A DNA stretch of 9,524 nucleotides from Myxococcales bacterium UBA5297 (GCA_002408385.1 DHSB01000253.1:1-9524), one strand, 5' to 3'. Positions 1 to 6,856 are shown, counted from the first letter of the stretch. The notes: a model not told the origin generated them from the letters alone. Program-made: numbers and translations.

Positions 1-105
1 GAATCCGGCGAGCGGCGTTCGCGAGGGATTGACGACCTGCGGCGACTTCGAGCGAAGGGCTGCACGGCGGCCGCGAGCTTCGCGCGGTTCGACCACCATC
101 GGCCT

Positions 106-113
106 GAGGGGGG
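106..113 (+). promoter_or_regulatory. Ribosome binding site of the Rpn-like gene
   Basis: A G-rich Shine-Dalgarno stretch (GAGGGGGG) ends 3 bases before the ATG at 117, and its GAGG core sits about 7 bases upstream. It supports the ATG at 117 over other possible starts. The 105 bases to its left contain no gene that I can support. A frame open from the window edge to base 138 could be the tail of an upstream gene, but nothing in it is recognisable. Confidence 0.5.
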
Positions 114-116
114 CAC

Positions 117-1082
117 ATGGGGCTGTGGGACCTGACGTTCAAGACGCTGGCGCGCGCGCGGCCGCAAGACCTCCTGCGGCTGGTGTCGGGCTTCGATGGC
201 GCGCGGGGACTGCGGCCCATCGACAAGGAGTTCGCCCCGCCGCCGCGGATGCCTCGGCCGCTCGATGCGCTCCTCGAGTACCGAGACGACCCGGGCGACG
301 GGACCGTTTTTCACCTCGAGTTCGAGGCCGAGCCGCGGGCCGATGCGGGCTTGCGCGCCTTTGAGCATTGGTGCCTTGCCCGCCTGCTTCTGCAGCGTCC
401 GGTGAGGACGGTCGTCATCTACCTCAAGCGAGGTGCGTCCCGGCGCAGGCCGAAGAACGTCTATGTCGGCAGGCTCGACGGGCGCAAGCAGGTGAGCTTC
501 CGCTTCGAGGCTATCGCCCTATGGAAGCTGTCGGCCAAGTCCGTTCTGGCCTGGCCGGCACCCGGGCTGTGGGCGACGGTGCCCCTGTGTCACGACGTCT
601 CCCTGGAGAGCATTCGAACAGCCTTCGAGCAGCTCGAGTCGGTCGAGGAGGAACGCCTCCGCCGGGAGCTGGAGTCCGTCCTCTACTGGATTGCGGGGAC
701 CCGCTTCGAGCCCAAAGATTTGAGATGGATGGTGCCGAAGGAGGTCTTCATGAAGTCCTCGACCTACGAGGCTACGCTCGACGAGGGACGGCAGGAAGGG
801 CTCAAGCGAGGCCTTCAGCAGGGGATCGAGGAAGGCCTCGAGCGGGGGCTCGAGCAAGGACGCGATCTCGAGAGACATGTGGCCCTCGTGATGCTTCGGC
901 GCTTGTGCCTGTGCGCTCTGCGCCAAATCGATGCGCTCGAAGAAGAGGACGAGGCGCGGCTCGACACGCTCGTAGACCCCAAGAGGCTCGAGGCCCTGGC
1001 GGAAGCGCTGATTCGGAGCCGCAACGCGAACGCCGCTCGCCGGATTCTCCGCAAGGCGCTCAGGAGGCGAGCAGGCCACTGA
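117..1082 (+). CDS. Rpn/DUF4351-type PD-(D/E)xK putative nuclease
   Basis: This 321-residue soluble protein resembles the Rpn (recombination-promoting nuclease, PDDEXK_2) and DUF4351 families, which are common in cyanobacteria and myxobacteria. A nuclease-like core spans about residues 1-150: an acidic residue in IDKEF (E38), then PLDALLEY (D50), then HLEFEAE (E68 and E70). This spacing matches the family's E...D...ExQ/K site, but the last position is Glu rather than the usual Gln or Lys. It is followed by the family-typical helix and a VVIYLKR strand. Residues 222-249 carry Gly at every fourth position, the low-complexity linker typical of these proteins. The leucine- and arginine-rich tail (about 255-321) resembles the C-terminal helical part of DUF4351 proteins. 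The ATG start is supported by a GAGGGG ribosome site ending a few bases upstream. There is no signal peptide. The family role (DNA cleavage or recombination) is known only for some members; activity here is inference. It faces the next gene convergently. Confidence 0.72.
   Translation: MGLWDLTFKTLARARPQDLLRLVSGFDGARGLRPIDKEFAPPPRMPRPLDALLEYRDDPGDGTVFHLEFEAEPRADAGLRAFEHWCLARLLLQRPVRTVVIYLKRGASRRRPKNVYVGRLDGRKQVSFRFEAIALWKLSAKSVLAWPAPGLWATVPLCHDVSLESIRTAFEQLESVEEERLRRELESVLYWIAGTRFEPKDLRWMVPKEVFMKSSTYEATLDEGRQEGLKRGLQQGIEEGLERGLEQGRDLERHVALVMLRRLCLCALRQIDALEEEDEARLDTLVDPKRLEALAEALIRSRNANAARRILRKALRRRAGH
783..866 (+). repeat. Degenerate 12-bp tandem repeat coding a Gly-every-4 helix
   Basis: Inside the Rpn-like gene, residues 224-248 have Gly at 224, 228, 232, 236, 240, 244 and 248, separated by Gln, Glu, Arg and Leu. 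At DNA level this is a degenerate 12-base unit built around GGxCTCGAGC. Such linkers are characteristic of Rpn/DUF4351 proteins and vary in length between homologues, probably by slippage. Structurally it should form a charged helix with a glycine stripe between the nuclease core and the C-terminal helical part. Confidence 0.65.
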
Positions 1083-1225
1083 AGAGGTGTCGAAGCACCG
1101 GCGCGCGCTCGGTGGGGCAGGTGCGGAGCTGAAGGGCCGTTCGACTGCGCCCACTCGTCCCTCGGAATGCGACGGCCAAGCCGAGCGGCGCGAGGCCGAG
1201 GTCAGGAAGGTTTCGCGACACCTCT
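1083..1225. repeat. 10-bp perfect inverted repeat flanking 123 bases
   Basis: AGAGGTGTCG at 1083-1092, directly after the stop codon of the Rpn-like gene, is the exact reverse complement of CGACACCTCT at 1216-1225. The arms are 123 bases apart. The short enclosed segment has no supported gene. It could be a small non-autonomous element or a remnant, or a chance pairing. I saw no flanking target-site duplication. Confidence 0.4.
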
Positions 1226-1273
1226 AGACTTCCGGCGCGCCGGGGGAAGGCCGCCCTCTTGCTTCGTTGCATA

Positions 1274-1317
1274 GGGGCGAAGCCGCGGCCCGCTTGGCGG
1301 GGGGCGAGCTTCGCCCC
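1274..1317. terminator. Nested hairpins, candidate bidirectional terminator without T-tract
   Basis: GGGGCGAAGC (1274-1283) pairs perfectly with GCTTCGCCCC (1308-1317). Alternative inner hairpins are CCCGC/GCGGG (1289-1293 with 1297-1301) and GGGGCGA/TCGCCCC (1301-1307 with 1311-1317, 3-base loop). It begins 6 bases beyond the stop codon of the Ig-repeat gene, which is where a terminator would be expected. No run of T follows on either strand, so a terminator role is inference. Confidence 0.4.
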
Positions 1318-1322
1318 AACGC

Positions 1323-4300
1323 TCACTGCACGATCAGCGTCGCCGACCCGCTCACGGTCGGCTGCCCGATGAAGCTCGGGGCGTAGGTAGCGCTCACCGT
1401 CTCGCGCCCGGTCGAGATGACGGTCACTTGGCCGGCGACGACGTTGCTGATGGTCGCGACGACGCCCGACCCGAGCTTGCCCGGGCTGAAGCTGCAGAAG
1501 ACGGTCACGTCGGCGCTGGTGCCGTCGGAGAAGGTGCCGACCGCGCGAAGCTGATGCGGTCCGGGGCCCGAGAGCGTCAAGGTCGACGACGGAGGCGCCG
1601 TGCCGAGCGCCAGCGCGAGCGACGAGAGGTTGGCGCCGCGCACGGTGATCGTCTTGCTGGCCGACTTGCCGTTGAGCGAGGCCTTGACGGTCGCGGTGCC
1701 TGCGGACTGCGCGATGACGTAGGGCGCCAGCGCATTGCCGAACATGCCGTTGGTGGTTTGCGCGATGTCCGGCGCGGACGAGTCGAAGGTGACCGAGTCG
1801 GTCAGGTCGAGCCGGGTGCCGTCGGCGAAGAGCCCCTCGACCCTCACGGTGCTCGTCGCGCCGATGGGCAGCGTGGTCTGCGGGACCGACATCGAGAGGC
1901 TGCTCAGGTCGGTGTCGGCCAGGGTCACCGAGACGCTGGCGCTCACGCCGCCGAAGGAGGCGCCGATGGTCACCGAGCCGGCCGCCTGGGCGGTCACCTT
2001 GGCGCCGCGGGTGTCGGGCACGATGCGCGCCAGGGTCGTGTTCGACGAAGACCAGACCGGGCTCGGTCCAAGGTCGATGCGCGAGCCGTCGGAGAAGACG
2101 CCCACGGCCTTCACCCGCGCGGCAAGGCCGACGACCATGCGCGAAGGCACGTCGAGCTCGATGCGCTGAATCGTCGCCGAGGTCACCTCGATGCTCGCCG
2201 AGGCCTCGTAGGCCATACCCCACGAGTCGTAGGCGTACATCAAGATGCTCGTGGTCCCTCGCGACAGGCCCGTGGCGACCCCGTTGGTGTCGACGCGGGC
2301 GATGGAGCTGTTCTGGCTGCTCCAGTCCGGGTTCTGGATCTCTACGGCCCAGCCGTCGGTGTAGGAGAAGACGCCGCCGAGCTTGACCGCCACTCCGACC
2401 GGCAGCCTCGCCTGCGCCGGGCTCACCTCGACGCCGGTGAGGGTCGAGTTGAAGACCTGCACCATCGTGGTCCCGGTGTGCCAGTCGTAGCTCGAGCGCA
2501 CCTCCGCGGTTCCGACCCCCTTGGCCCAGACGCCCCAGTAACCCGAGTAGTTGATCGGCTCGGCGACCGACGGATTGTCGGCGGTCCAGACCGAGGCCGT
2601 GGTGACCTCTCTGGCCGAGCTGTCGCTGTAGAGGGCGTAGGAGCGGAACGGGTAGATGAGGTTCGGGCGCAGCACCGCGTTGGGCGGCACGATCGCTATC
2701 CGCTGCAGCGTGGGCGCCTCGACGAGCACGTTGGCGCTTCCGGTCTTGCCGAGCAGGGTGGCGGTGACCGTCGCGTTGCCCGGTCCAATGGCGCGCACCA
2801 GGCCGAGGTTGACCGTGCAGACGGACAGGCTGCTCGACGACCAGGCCGCGTCCGCGGTCACCTCGCGGCTCGAGCCGTCGGAGTAGCTGCCGAGGGCGCG
2901 CAACTGCCCAGTGTCGCCCTTGGTGAGCACGAGCCCGTTGGGCGAGAGCGTGATCGAGCTGAGCGTCGGCTCAGTCACGGTGACCCGCGCGGTGGCGCTC
3001 AGGCCGTTGTAGCGGGCGGTGATGGTGACCGGGCCGCCCTGCGCGACGCCTACCGCCTCGTTGTCGACCAGGCCCACGATGGCCGTGTCGGCCGAGGTGA
3101 AGGCCGTGTGTTCGGTGACCTCGAGGCTGGTGCCGTCGGAGAAGAACGCGCGCACGGTGAAGGCGCGGCTCCCGCCCGCCGGGATCGTCGCGGTGGTCGG
3201 GGAGATGGTGAGCGATTCGGCGAGCGGCGGGGTGACCGTCACCGTCGCGGTGCCGGAGACGCCGTCGAGGGTCGCGGAAATCGTGGCGCTTCCAGCGGAA
3301 CGCGCGGTGAGCCTTCCGCCGGTCGCGCCGTTGCCGACGACCACGTGCCCGGCCGACGAGGTCCAGGCGACGCTGGAGGTCACGTCGCGCACCGTGCCGT
3401 CGGCATAGGTGGCAAAGGCGTTGAGCTGTCCCTCGGTGCCGGCGGGCAGCGAGATCGAGCCGGGCCGGATCTCGATGCTGGTCAGGCGTGGGGCTCGGAC
3501 GGTGACGTCGACGGTCGCCGATTTGCCGCCGAAAGACGCGGTCACGACCGTCTGCCCGGCGCGGCCGGCTCGGATCAGGCCGCGCGCATTGCCCGTTGAG
3601 CTGACGCTCGCGACCGAGGGATCGGCGCTCGTCCAGTCGGTGGTCACGGTGACGTCCACGACGGTGCCGTCGCTGTAGGTGGCCGTAGCGGCGATCTGCT
3701 GCGAGCCCTGGTATTCGAGGATCGCGCTCGTGGGCGCGACGCGGAATCCGACGAGCGAGGCGGGGGTGACGGTGAGGGTCGTGCTCGCGGTCTGGCCAAG
3801 CAGCGTCGCGCGCAGGGTGGTGCTGCCGGCAGAGCGCGCGGTGACGACTCCGTTCGAGCCGGAGGCGTTCGAGACGCTGGCGATGGCGGTATCGGTCACG
3901 CTCCAGGTGGCGAGCGTGGTGACGTCCTGGACCGTGCCGTCGGAGTAGGTGCCGGTCGCCCGCATAGACAGCTCGGTGCCCTTGGCGAGCGAAGGATCGA
4001 TGGGCGCGACGGTGAGATTGAGCAGCGTGGCCGGGGTCACCGTGGCCTGCGCGGTCCCCGTCTTGCCGCCAAACGCCGCGGTGAGCGTCGCCTGGCCGGG
4101 CGCGACCGCTCGCAGCCGGCCGCGCGGGCTGCCGGTCGTGGTCACCGACGCGATGGCGTTGTCCGACGAGCTCCAGGCTGCCTGCTCGGTGACGACGAGG
4201 GTGCTGCCGTCGGTATAGCTCGCGGTCGCCACGAGGAGCGTCTCGGTGCCCTTGGCGAGGACGACGGCGGAGGGCTCGATGGTGATGAGGTCGAGCTGCG

Positions 4301-5708
4301 CCGCGGTCACCGTCAGGGTCGCGCCTGCGCTTTGGCCGTCGAGCGCGGCGGTCATCGTGGCGAGCCCCGGGTTCTTGGCGAGCGCCTGTCCCTTCGTCGC
4401 CGGAGCATTCGAGATGGTGGCGACGGCCTCGTCGGACGAGCTCCAGAGGACGAGCGAAGTGATGTCCTGTGTCGACTGGTCGCTGTAGGTCCCGGTGGCG
4501 AGCAAGGCGCCGGTCGAGCCCTTGGCGAGCGTGAGCGTCGTCGGGGTGACGGCGATGGCGGTGAGCAGCGCGTCGGTGACGGTGACTTCGGCGCTGCCGC
4601 TCACGCCCAGGAGCTCGGCGGTCACCATCGCCAGCCCCGGAGACTCGCCCTTGACGACGCCCTTGGCCGCTTCGCTGACGGAGGCGACAGCCGGCGCGCT
4701 CGAGAGCCACCGCGCTTGGTAGGTGATGTCGTGGCGCGTGTCGTCGGCGAAGATCGCGGTGGCTTGGAGCGCGGCCGAGGTGCCCTTGGCGAGCTGGACT
4801 TCGGCGGGAGCAATCTCGACGGCGCGGAGCTGGGCGGTGGTCACTGCGACCGGCGCCCGCGCGGTCAGGTCGCCGTAGGTGGCGTGGACGACGGCCTCCC
4901 CGGGACCGACCGCCTCCACCAGACCGGCGGTGACCCGGGCGACCTGCTCGTTGGTCGAGGTCCAGGTGGCCTGCGCGGTGACCTCGGCGGTCGACGAGTC
5001 GCTGAAGAGCGCGACGGCGGTGACCGGCAGCGCGGTGTGGAGGGGCAGGGTGACGGTGGGCGGGACGATGTCGAGGCGCACGAGCCTCGCGCCGCTCACC
5101 TTCACCGAGGCGATCGCCTCGAGGCCGTCGAGGGCGGCCCTCACCTCGGTCTCGCCCTGCGCGACGCCGGTCACGCGGCCCTTCGCCTCGCCCTCCTCTC
5201 CGACCGTCGCGACGCCGTCGTCGGCGCTCGTCCACTGCGCCCGCGAGGTGACGTCCTCGGTGGAGCCATCAGAGAGAGTGGCTGTCGCGGTGAGTTGCTC
5301 GAGGCCGTCGATCGCCAGGCTCAGCTCCGAAGGGCTCACCTCGAGCTTGCGCGCGATCGCGCCGCTGACCCGCAACGGGACCTCGGCGACCACGCCGCGC
5401 GCCCGGACGATCAGCCGGGTCTCGCCAGCCTTCAGGCCGGTCAGCCAGGCGGTGCCGAGCTCGGCCTCGATGGCGACGAGGGCCTCGTCGGCCACCGACC
5501 ATTCGCAGTCCGAGAGGTCCTCGGTGGCCCCGTTCGCCTTGATGCCCTGCGCGGTGACGAGCAGCTCGCTCCCCACGGCCAGGCTCGGCTCGGCGGGGTC
5601 GATCTGGATCGACACGATGGGCACGCGCGGAACCTTCGGCGCGGTCCTCGAGCAGCCTGCCGCCAGGACCATCAGAACCGCCGCGATCAGTCGGAGCTCG
5701 CGCTGCAT
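1323..5708 (-). CDS. Giant lipoprotein of 16 tandem bacterial Ig-like domains
   Basis: The 1461-residue product starts with a lipoprotein signal sequence: MQRELR, a hydrophobic stretch, then the lipobox LAAGC with Cys19 as lipid-attachment site. Ser follows at +2, which in the Escherichia coli scheme means outer membrane. After a short linker, residues 31-1461 are 16 consecutive Ig-like domains of 85-100 residues (BIG_2/invasin-intimin type). Each has a hydrophobic-x-P start, a (T/F)YSDGS-x-DVT centre, a W-(T/S)-S-x-D-x-x-VA-x-V strand and a closing AxVTVT strand. Domain starts fall at residues 31, 120, 210, 295, 383, 473, 563, 653, 743, 831, 917, 1002, 1091, 1181, 1269 and 1362. The protein ends with the last domain: no cell-wall anchor, transmembrane helix, enzyme or lectin domain is visible. 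Cysteines are rare. The likely form is a long surface stalk or adhesin held by its N-terminal lipid; function is inferred. GGGAGG lies 6 bases before the ATG. The gene lies 144 bases downstream of truA. Confidence 0.9.
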   Translation of the reverse strand: MQRELRLIAAVLMVLAAGCSRTAPKVPRVPIVSIQIDPAEPSLAVGSELLVTAQGIKANGATEDLSDCEWSVADEALVAIEAELGTAWLTGLKAGETRLIVRARGVVAEVPLRVSGAIARKLEVSPSELSLAIDGLEQLTATATLSDGSTEDVTSRAQWTSADDGVATVGEEGEAKGRVTGVAQGETEVRAALDGLEAIASVKVSGARLVRLDIVPPTVTLPLHTALPVTAVALFSDSSTAEVTAQATWTSTNEQVARVTAGLVEAVGPGEAVVHATYGDLTARAPVAVTTAQLRAVEIAPAEVQLAKGTSAALQATAIFADDTRHDITYQARWLSSAPAVASVSEAAKGVVKGESPGLAMVTAELLGVSGSAEVTVTDALLTAIAVTPTTLTLAKGSTGALLATGTYSDQSTQDITSLVLWSSSDEAVATISNAPATKGQALAKNPGLATMTAALDGQSAGATLTVTAAQLDLITIEPSAVVLAKGTETLLVATASYTDGSTLVVTEQAAWSSSDNAIASVTTTGSPRGRLRAVAPGQATLTAAFGGKTGTAQATVTPATLLNLTVAPIDPSLAKGTELSMRATGTYSDGTVQDVTTLATWSVTDTAIASVSNASGSNGVVTARSAGSTTLRATLLGQTASTTLTVTPASLVGFRVAPTSAILEYQGSQQIAATATYSDGTVVDVTVTTDWTSADPSVASVSSTGNARGLIRAGRAGQTVVTASFGGKSATVDVTVRAPRLTSIEIRPGSISLPAGTEGQLNAFATYADGTVRDVTSSVAWTSSAGHVVVGNGATGGRLTARSAGSATISATLDGVSGTATVTVTPPLAESLTISPTTATIPAGGSRAFTVRAFFSDGTSLEVTEHTAFTSADTAIVGLVDNEAVGVAQGGPVTITARYNGLSATARVTVTEPTLSSITLSPNGLVLTKGDTGQLRALGSYSDGSSREVTADAAWSSSSLSVCTVNLGLVRAIGPGNATVTATLLGKTGSANVLVEAPTLQRIAIVPPNAVLRPNLIYPFRSYALYSDSSAREVTTASVWTADNPSVAEPINYSGYWGVWAKGVGTAEVRSSYDWHTGTTMVQVFNSTLTGVEVSPAQARLPVGVAVKLGGVFSYTDGWAVEIQNPDWSSQNSSIARVDTNGVATGLSRGTTSILMYAYDSWGMAYEASASIEVTSATIQRIELDVPSRMVVGLAARVKAVGVFSDGSRIDLGPSPVWSSSNTTLARIVPDTRGAKVTAQAAGSVTIGASFGGVSASVSVTLADTDLSSLSMSVPQTTLPIGATSTVRVEGLFADGTRLDLTDSVTFDSSAPDIAQTTNGMFGNALAPYVIAQSAGTATVKASLNGKSASKTITVRGANLSSLALALGTAPPSSTLTLSGPGPHQLRAVGTFSDGTSADVTVFCSFSPGKLGSGVVATISNVVAGQVTVISTGRETVSATYAPSFIGQPTVSGSATLIVQ
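1326..5618 (-). repeat. Array of 16 tandem ~270-bp Ig-like domain repeats
   Basis: The coding repeat covers nearly the whole gene, averaging 89.5 codons per unit. Domains 5 to 8 are exactly 90 residues each, so the DNA is strictly periodic at 270 bases over about 3.4-4.5 kb. An identical 18-base stretch at 3972-3989 recurs exactly 270 bases away at 4242-4259, and related copies appear near 4512 and 4779. These encode the LAKGT signature shared by domains 4-7, pointing to relatively recent unit duplication there. Domains 1, 12, 13, 15 and 16 are the most divergent. Confidence 0.9.
5652..5708 (-). other. Lipoprotein signal peptide of the Ig-repeat protein
   Basis: Residues 1-19 have a positively charged start (Arg3, Arg6), a hydrophobic core rich in Leu, Val and Ala, and a textbook lipobox L-A-A-G-C ending at Cys19. 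This predicts cleavage by signal peptidase II before Cys19 and lipidation of that residue. Confidence 0.88.
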
Positions 5709-5714
5709 GGGGGG

Positions 5715-5720
5715 CCTCCC
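5715..5720 (-). promoter_or_regulatory. Ribosome binding site of the Ig-repeat gene
   Basis: Read on the minus strand, GGGAGG lies 6 bases before the ATG at 5708. It is a strong Shine-Dalgarno match and confirms the start that carries the signal peptide. Confidence 0.7.
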
Positions 5721-5852
5721 TGAACCAAACCCGGTCGGCCGCCGGGCTGAGAGACGACTATTCTTTCACGGAACCCGTCCGATTTCGCCTTCTCGGCGGC
5801 AGTTCGACAGGGCGACGCCTGGGCCGCTCGCGGCACGGAGCGATCGCCTCCA
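5721..5852 (-). other. Gap between truA and the Ig-repeat gene
   Basis: This stretch separates two genes on the minus strand. It contains a small hairpin (CCCGG/CCGGG, 5730-5734 with 5742-5746, 7-base loop) just upstream of the Ig-repeat ribosome site. On the minus strand only TTT follows, so it is at best a weak terminator or attenuator. I could not identify a convincing promoter, so whether the Ig-repeat gene is co-transcribed with truA is open. Confidence 0.35.
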
Positions 5853-6683
5853 TCAGAAGAGGCGCAGGCCTGCCGAGCGAAAGGCGCTCAAGATCGGCAA
5901 CGCCGCCTCTCCGCGTGAGGAGAGCGCGTCGGCGTCGGCAAAGGGGTCGAGCTGCGGCGGGTAGAGCACCCGGTAGAGGCAGAGCGCATCGGCCGGCGCG
6001 CGCGCGGGCCTCTTCGCGCGTCCGCCGAGGATGGCCCAGAGCCCATCGGCGGTGACCGCGCCGGTCGCCAGGGCGACCGAGGCCGAAACGAGGTTGCGGA
6101 CGAGGTATTTGCCGAAGCCCGCCGCCTCCACCTCGAGCAGCGCGCCGGCGTCGTCGAGGCGAAGCAGCCGGGCTCGGCGCAGCTTGCGGGCCTTGTCGCC
6201 GCGCGACTCGGAGAGCGCCGAGACGTCGGGCGCCGCCTCGATGAGACCGAGCGCCTGTTCGAGCCGGACCGGATCGAGCGGGGTGGGGCGAAGCGGGGAG
6301 GAGGGCAGGCACCAGGCCGCGCGCTCGGGGCGGAACGAGAGCCGATAGCGATAGAGCTTTCCGCACGAGGACCAGTGCGCGTGGAAGCTGCGCTCGGCCT
6401 GCCGCAGGGCGAGCACGCGCACGGTGCTGGGCAGCTCCTCGTTGAGGCGCAGCCAGGTCCCTCGCGGATCGAGCCCGGCGCGGGAGGCGAAGGAGACGAC
6501 CTGGCCGCGCGCGTGAACTCCAGCGTCGGTGCGGGAGGCGCCGAAAGGATTGGCCCGTACGCCGGCCCGGTGCAGCGCGCAGGCGAGCACTCCGCCCGCC
6601 GTTGCCAACGCCGGTTGGGGCTGCCAGCCCTTGTAGGGACCGCCGTCGTAGGCGATGAGCATCGCGTAGGTGCGCTTCTCCAC
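5853..6683 (-). CDS. truA: tRNA pseudouridine synthase, TruA family (divergent)
   Basis: TruA converts uridines at positions 38-40 of the tRNA anticodon stem-loop to pseudouridine. The 276-residue length is normal for the family. Landmarks in order are AYDGGPYKGWQ near residues 11-21; the catalytic motif SRTDAGVHA with Asp53; GQVVSF just after; a CGKLYRYRL strand supplying the active-site Tyr; a GKYLVRN motif (family FVRN-type); and a C-terminal RAPADALCLYRVLYP segment matching the family ending. The start is the GTG at 6683, preceded by AAGGA at 7 bases; an ATG seven codons later would cut into the first strand. Two regions are unusual: the segment after GWQ lacks the common T-V-Q pattern (it reads ALATAGGVLACAL), and the usual G-x-HDF motif in the middle is replaced by AAPDVSALSE. 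It may therefore be a specialised paralogue rather than the main housekeeping enzyme. It is transcribed divergently from the M3 peptidase gene. Confidence 0.87.
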   Translation of the reverse strand: MEKRTYAMLIAYDGGPYKGWQPQPALATAGGVLACALHRAGVRANPFGASRTDAGVHARGQVVSFASRAGLDPRGTWLRLNEELPSTVRVLALRQAERSFHAHWSSCGKLYRYRLSFRPERAAWCLPSSPLRPTPLDPVRLEQALGLIEAAPDVSALSESRGDKARKLRRARLLRLDDAGALLEVEAAGFGKYLVRNLVSASVALATGAVTADGLWAILGGRAKRPARAPADALCLYRVLYPPQLDPFADADALSSRGEAALPILSAFRSAGLRLF

Positions 6684-6690
6684 GCCGCAG

Positions 6691-6695
6691 TCCTT
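6691..6695 (-). promoter_or_regulatory. Ribosome binding site deciding the truA GTG start
   Basis: AAGGA on the minus strand sits 7 bases before the GTG at 6683. This fixes the start and rules out the much longer upstream extension of the same frame, which would run across the divergent peptidase gene. Confidence 0.65.
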
Positions 6696-6852
6696 AGCAC
6701 GCGGCCCGCGGGGGCGTGGGCATGAGCCGGGTCCCTCGCGCGTTGTCGCCGCGCTCCCGCCACAAGCACGCGCAGGGCAGGCGGGCAAGAAGGCGCTTGC
6801 CTGACGGCGGTGATTGGGCAACAAGTTCGCGCTTCGCCCCACACACCTCATT
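6696..6852. other. Divergent intergenic region, truA / M3 peptidase
   Basis: The promoters for both flanking genes should lie here. I found no clear -35/-10 pair on either strand. A hairpin-forming inverted repeat, GGCAAG/CTTGCC (6784-6789 with 6796-6801, 6-base loop, stem extendable by two pairs), lies about 65 bases before the peptidase start and could be an operator or simply a local structure. Confidence 0.35.
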
Positions 6853-6856
6853 GGAG
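6853..6856 (+). promoter_or_regulatory. Ribosome binding site deciding the M3 peptidase start
   Basis: GGAG lies 8 bases before the GTG at 6865. This favours that start over a TTG 17 codons upstream (6814), which would put extra residues in front of the signal peptide and has no comparable ribosome site. Confidence 0.6.

Larger units (their letters stand above)
1083..1322. other. Convergent intergenic region with inverted repeats
   Basis: This 240-base gap lies between the 3' ends of the Rpn-like gene (+) and the Ig-repeat gene (-). I see no gene in it. It holds a 10-base inverted repeat pair (1083-1092 and 1216-1225), a 12-base perfect palindrome CCGGCGCGCCGG at 1232-1243, and a nested hairpin region at 1274-1317. 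None has a T-tract, so no canonical intrinsic terminator is visible for either gene. One of the structures may still act as a bidirectional terminator. Confidence 0.5.

Noticed and set aside
1232..1243. 12-base perfect palindrome CCGGCGCGCCGG as a possible protein-binding site
   Set aside because: Made only of G and C in a very GC-rich intergenic region; a chance palindrome is plausible and nothing nearby suggests a regulator.
1428..3599. Long (723-codon) open frame on the plus strand, antisense to the Ig-repeat gene
   Set aside because: Its translation is a monotonous Arg/Gly/Ala/Asp/His-rich string without domains, exactly what the opposite strand of a high-GC gene gives. The minus-strand frame has a signal peptide, a ribosome site and 16 coherent domains.
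3409..4488. Row of short plus-strand frames of 80-89 codons, one per 270 bases
   Set aside because: They are antisense shadows delimited by a TAG created at the Thr-Tyr junction in each Ig-like unit. I use them only as evidence of periodicity, not as genes.
2971..5235. 754-codon open frame on the minus strand, out of frame with the Ig-repeat gene
   Set aside because: The product is low-complexity Arg/His/Gly/Asp and overlaps the real gene in a shifted frame. Its length follows from high GC and the repeat structure, which copies any open frame from unit to unit.
4332..5723. 463-codon plus-strand frame opposite the start of the Ig-repeat gene
   Set aside because: Gly/Arg/Asp-rich without recognisable motifs, fully antisense to the lipoprotein gene, with no convincing ribosome site seen.
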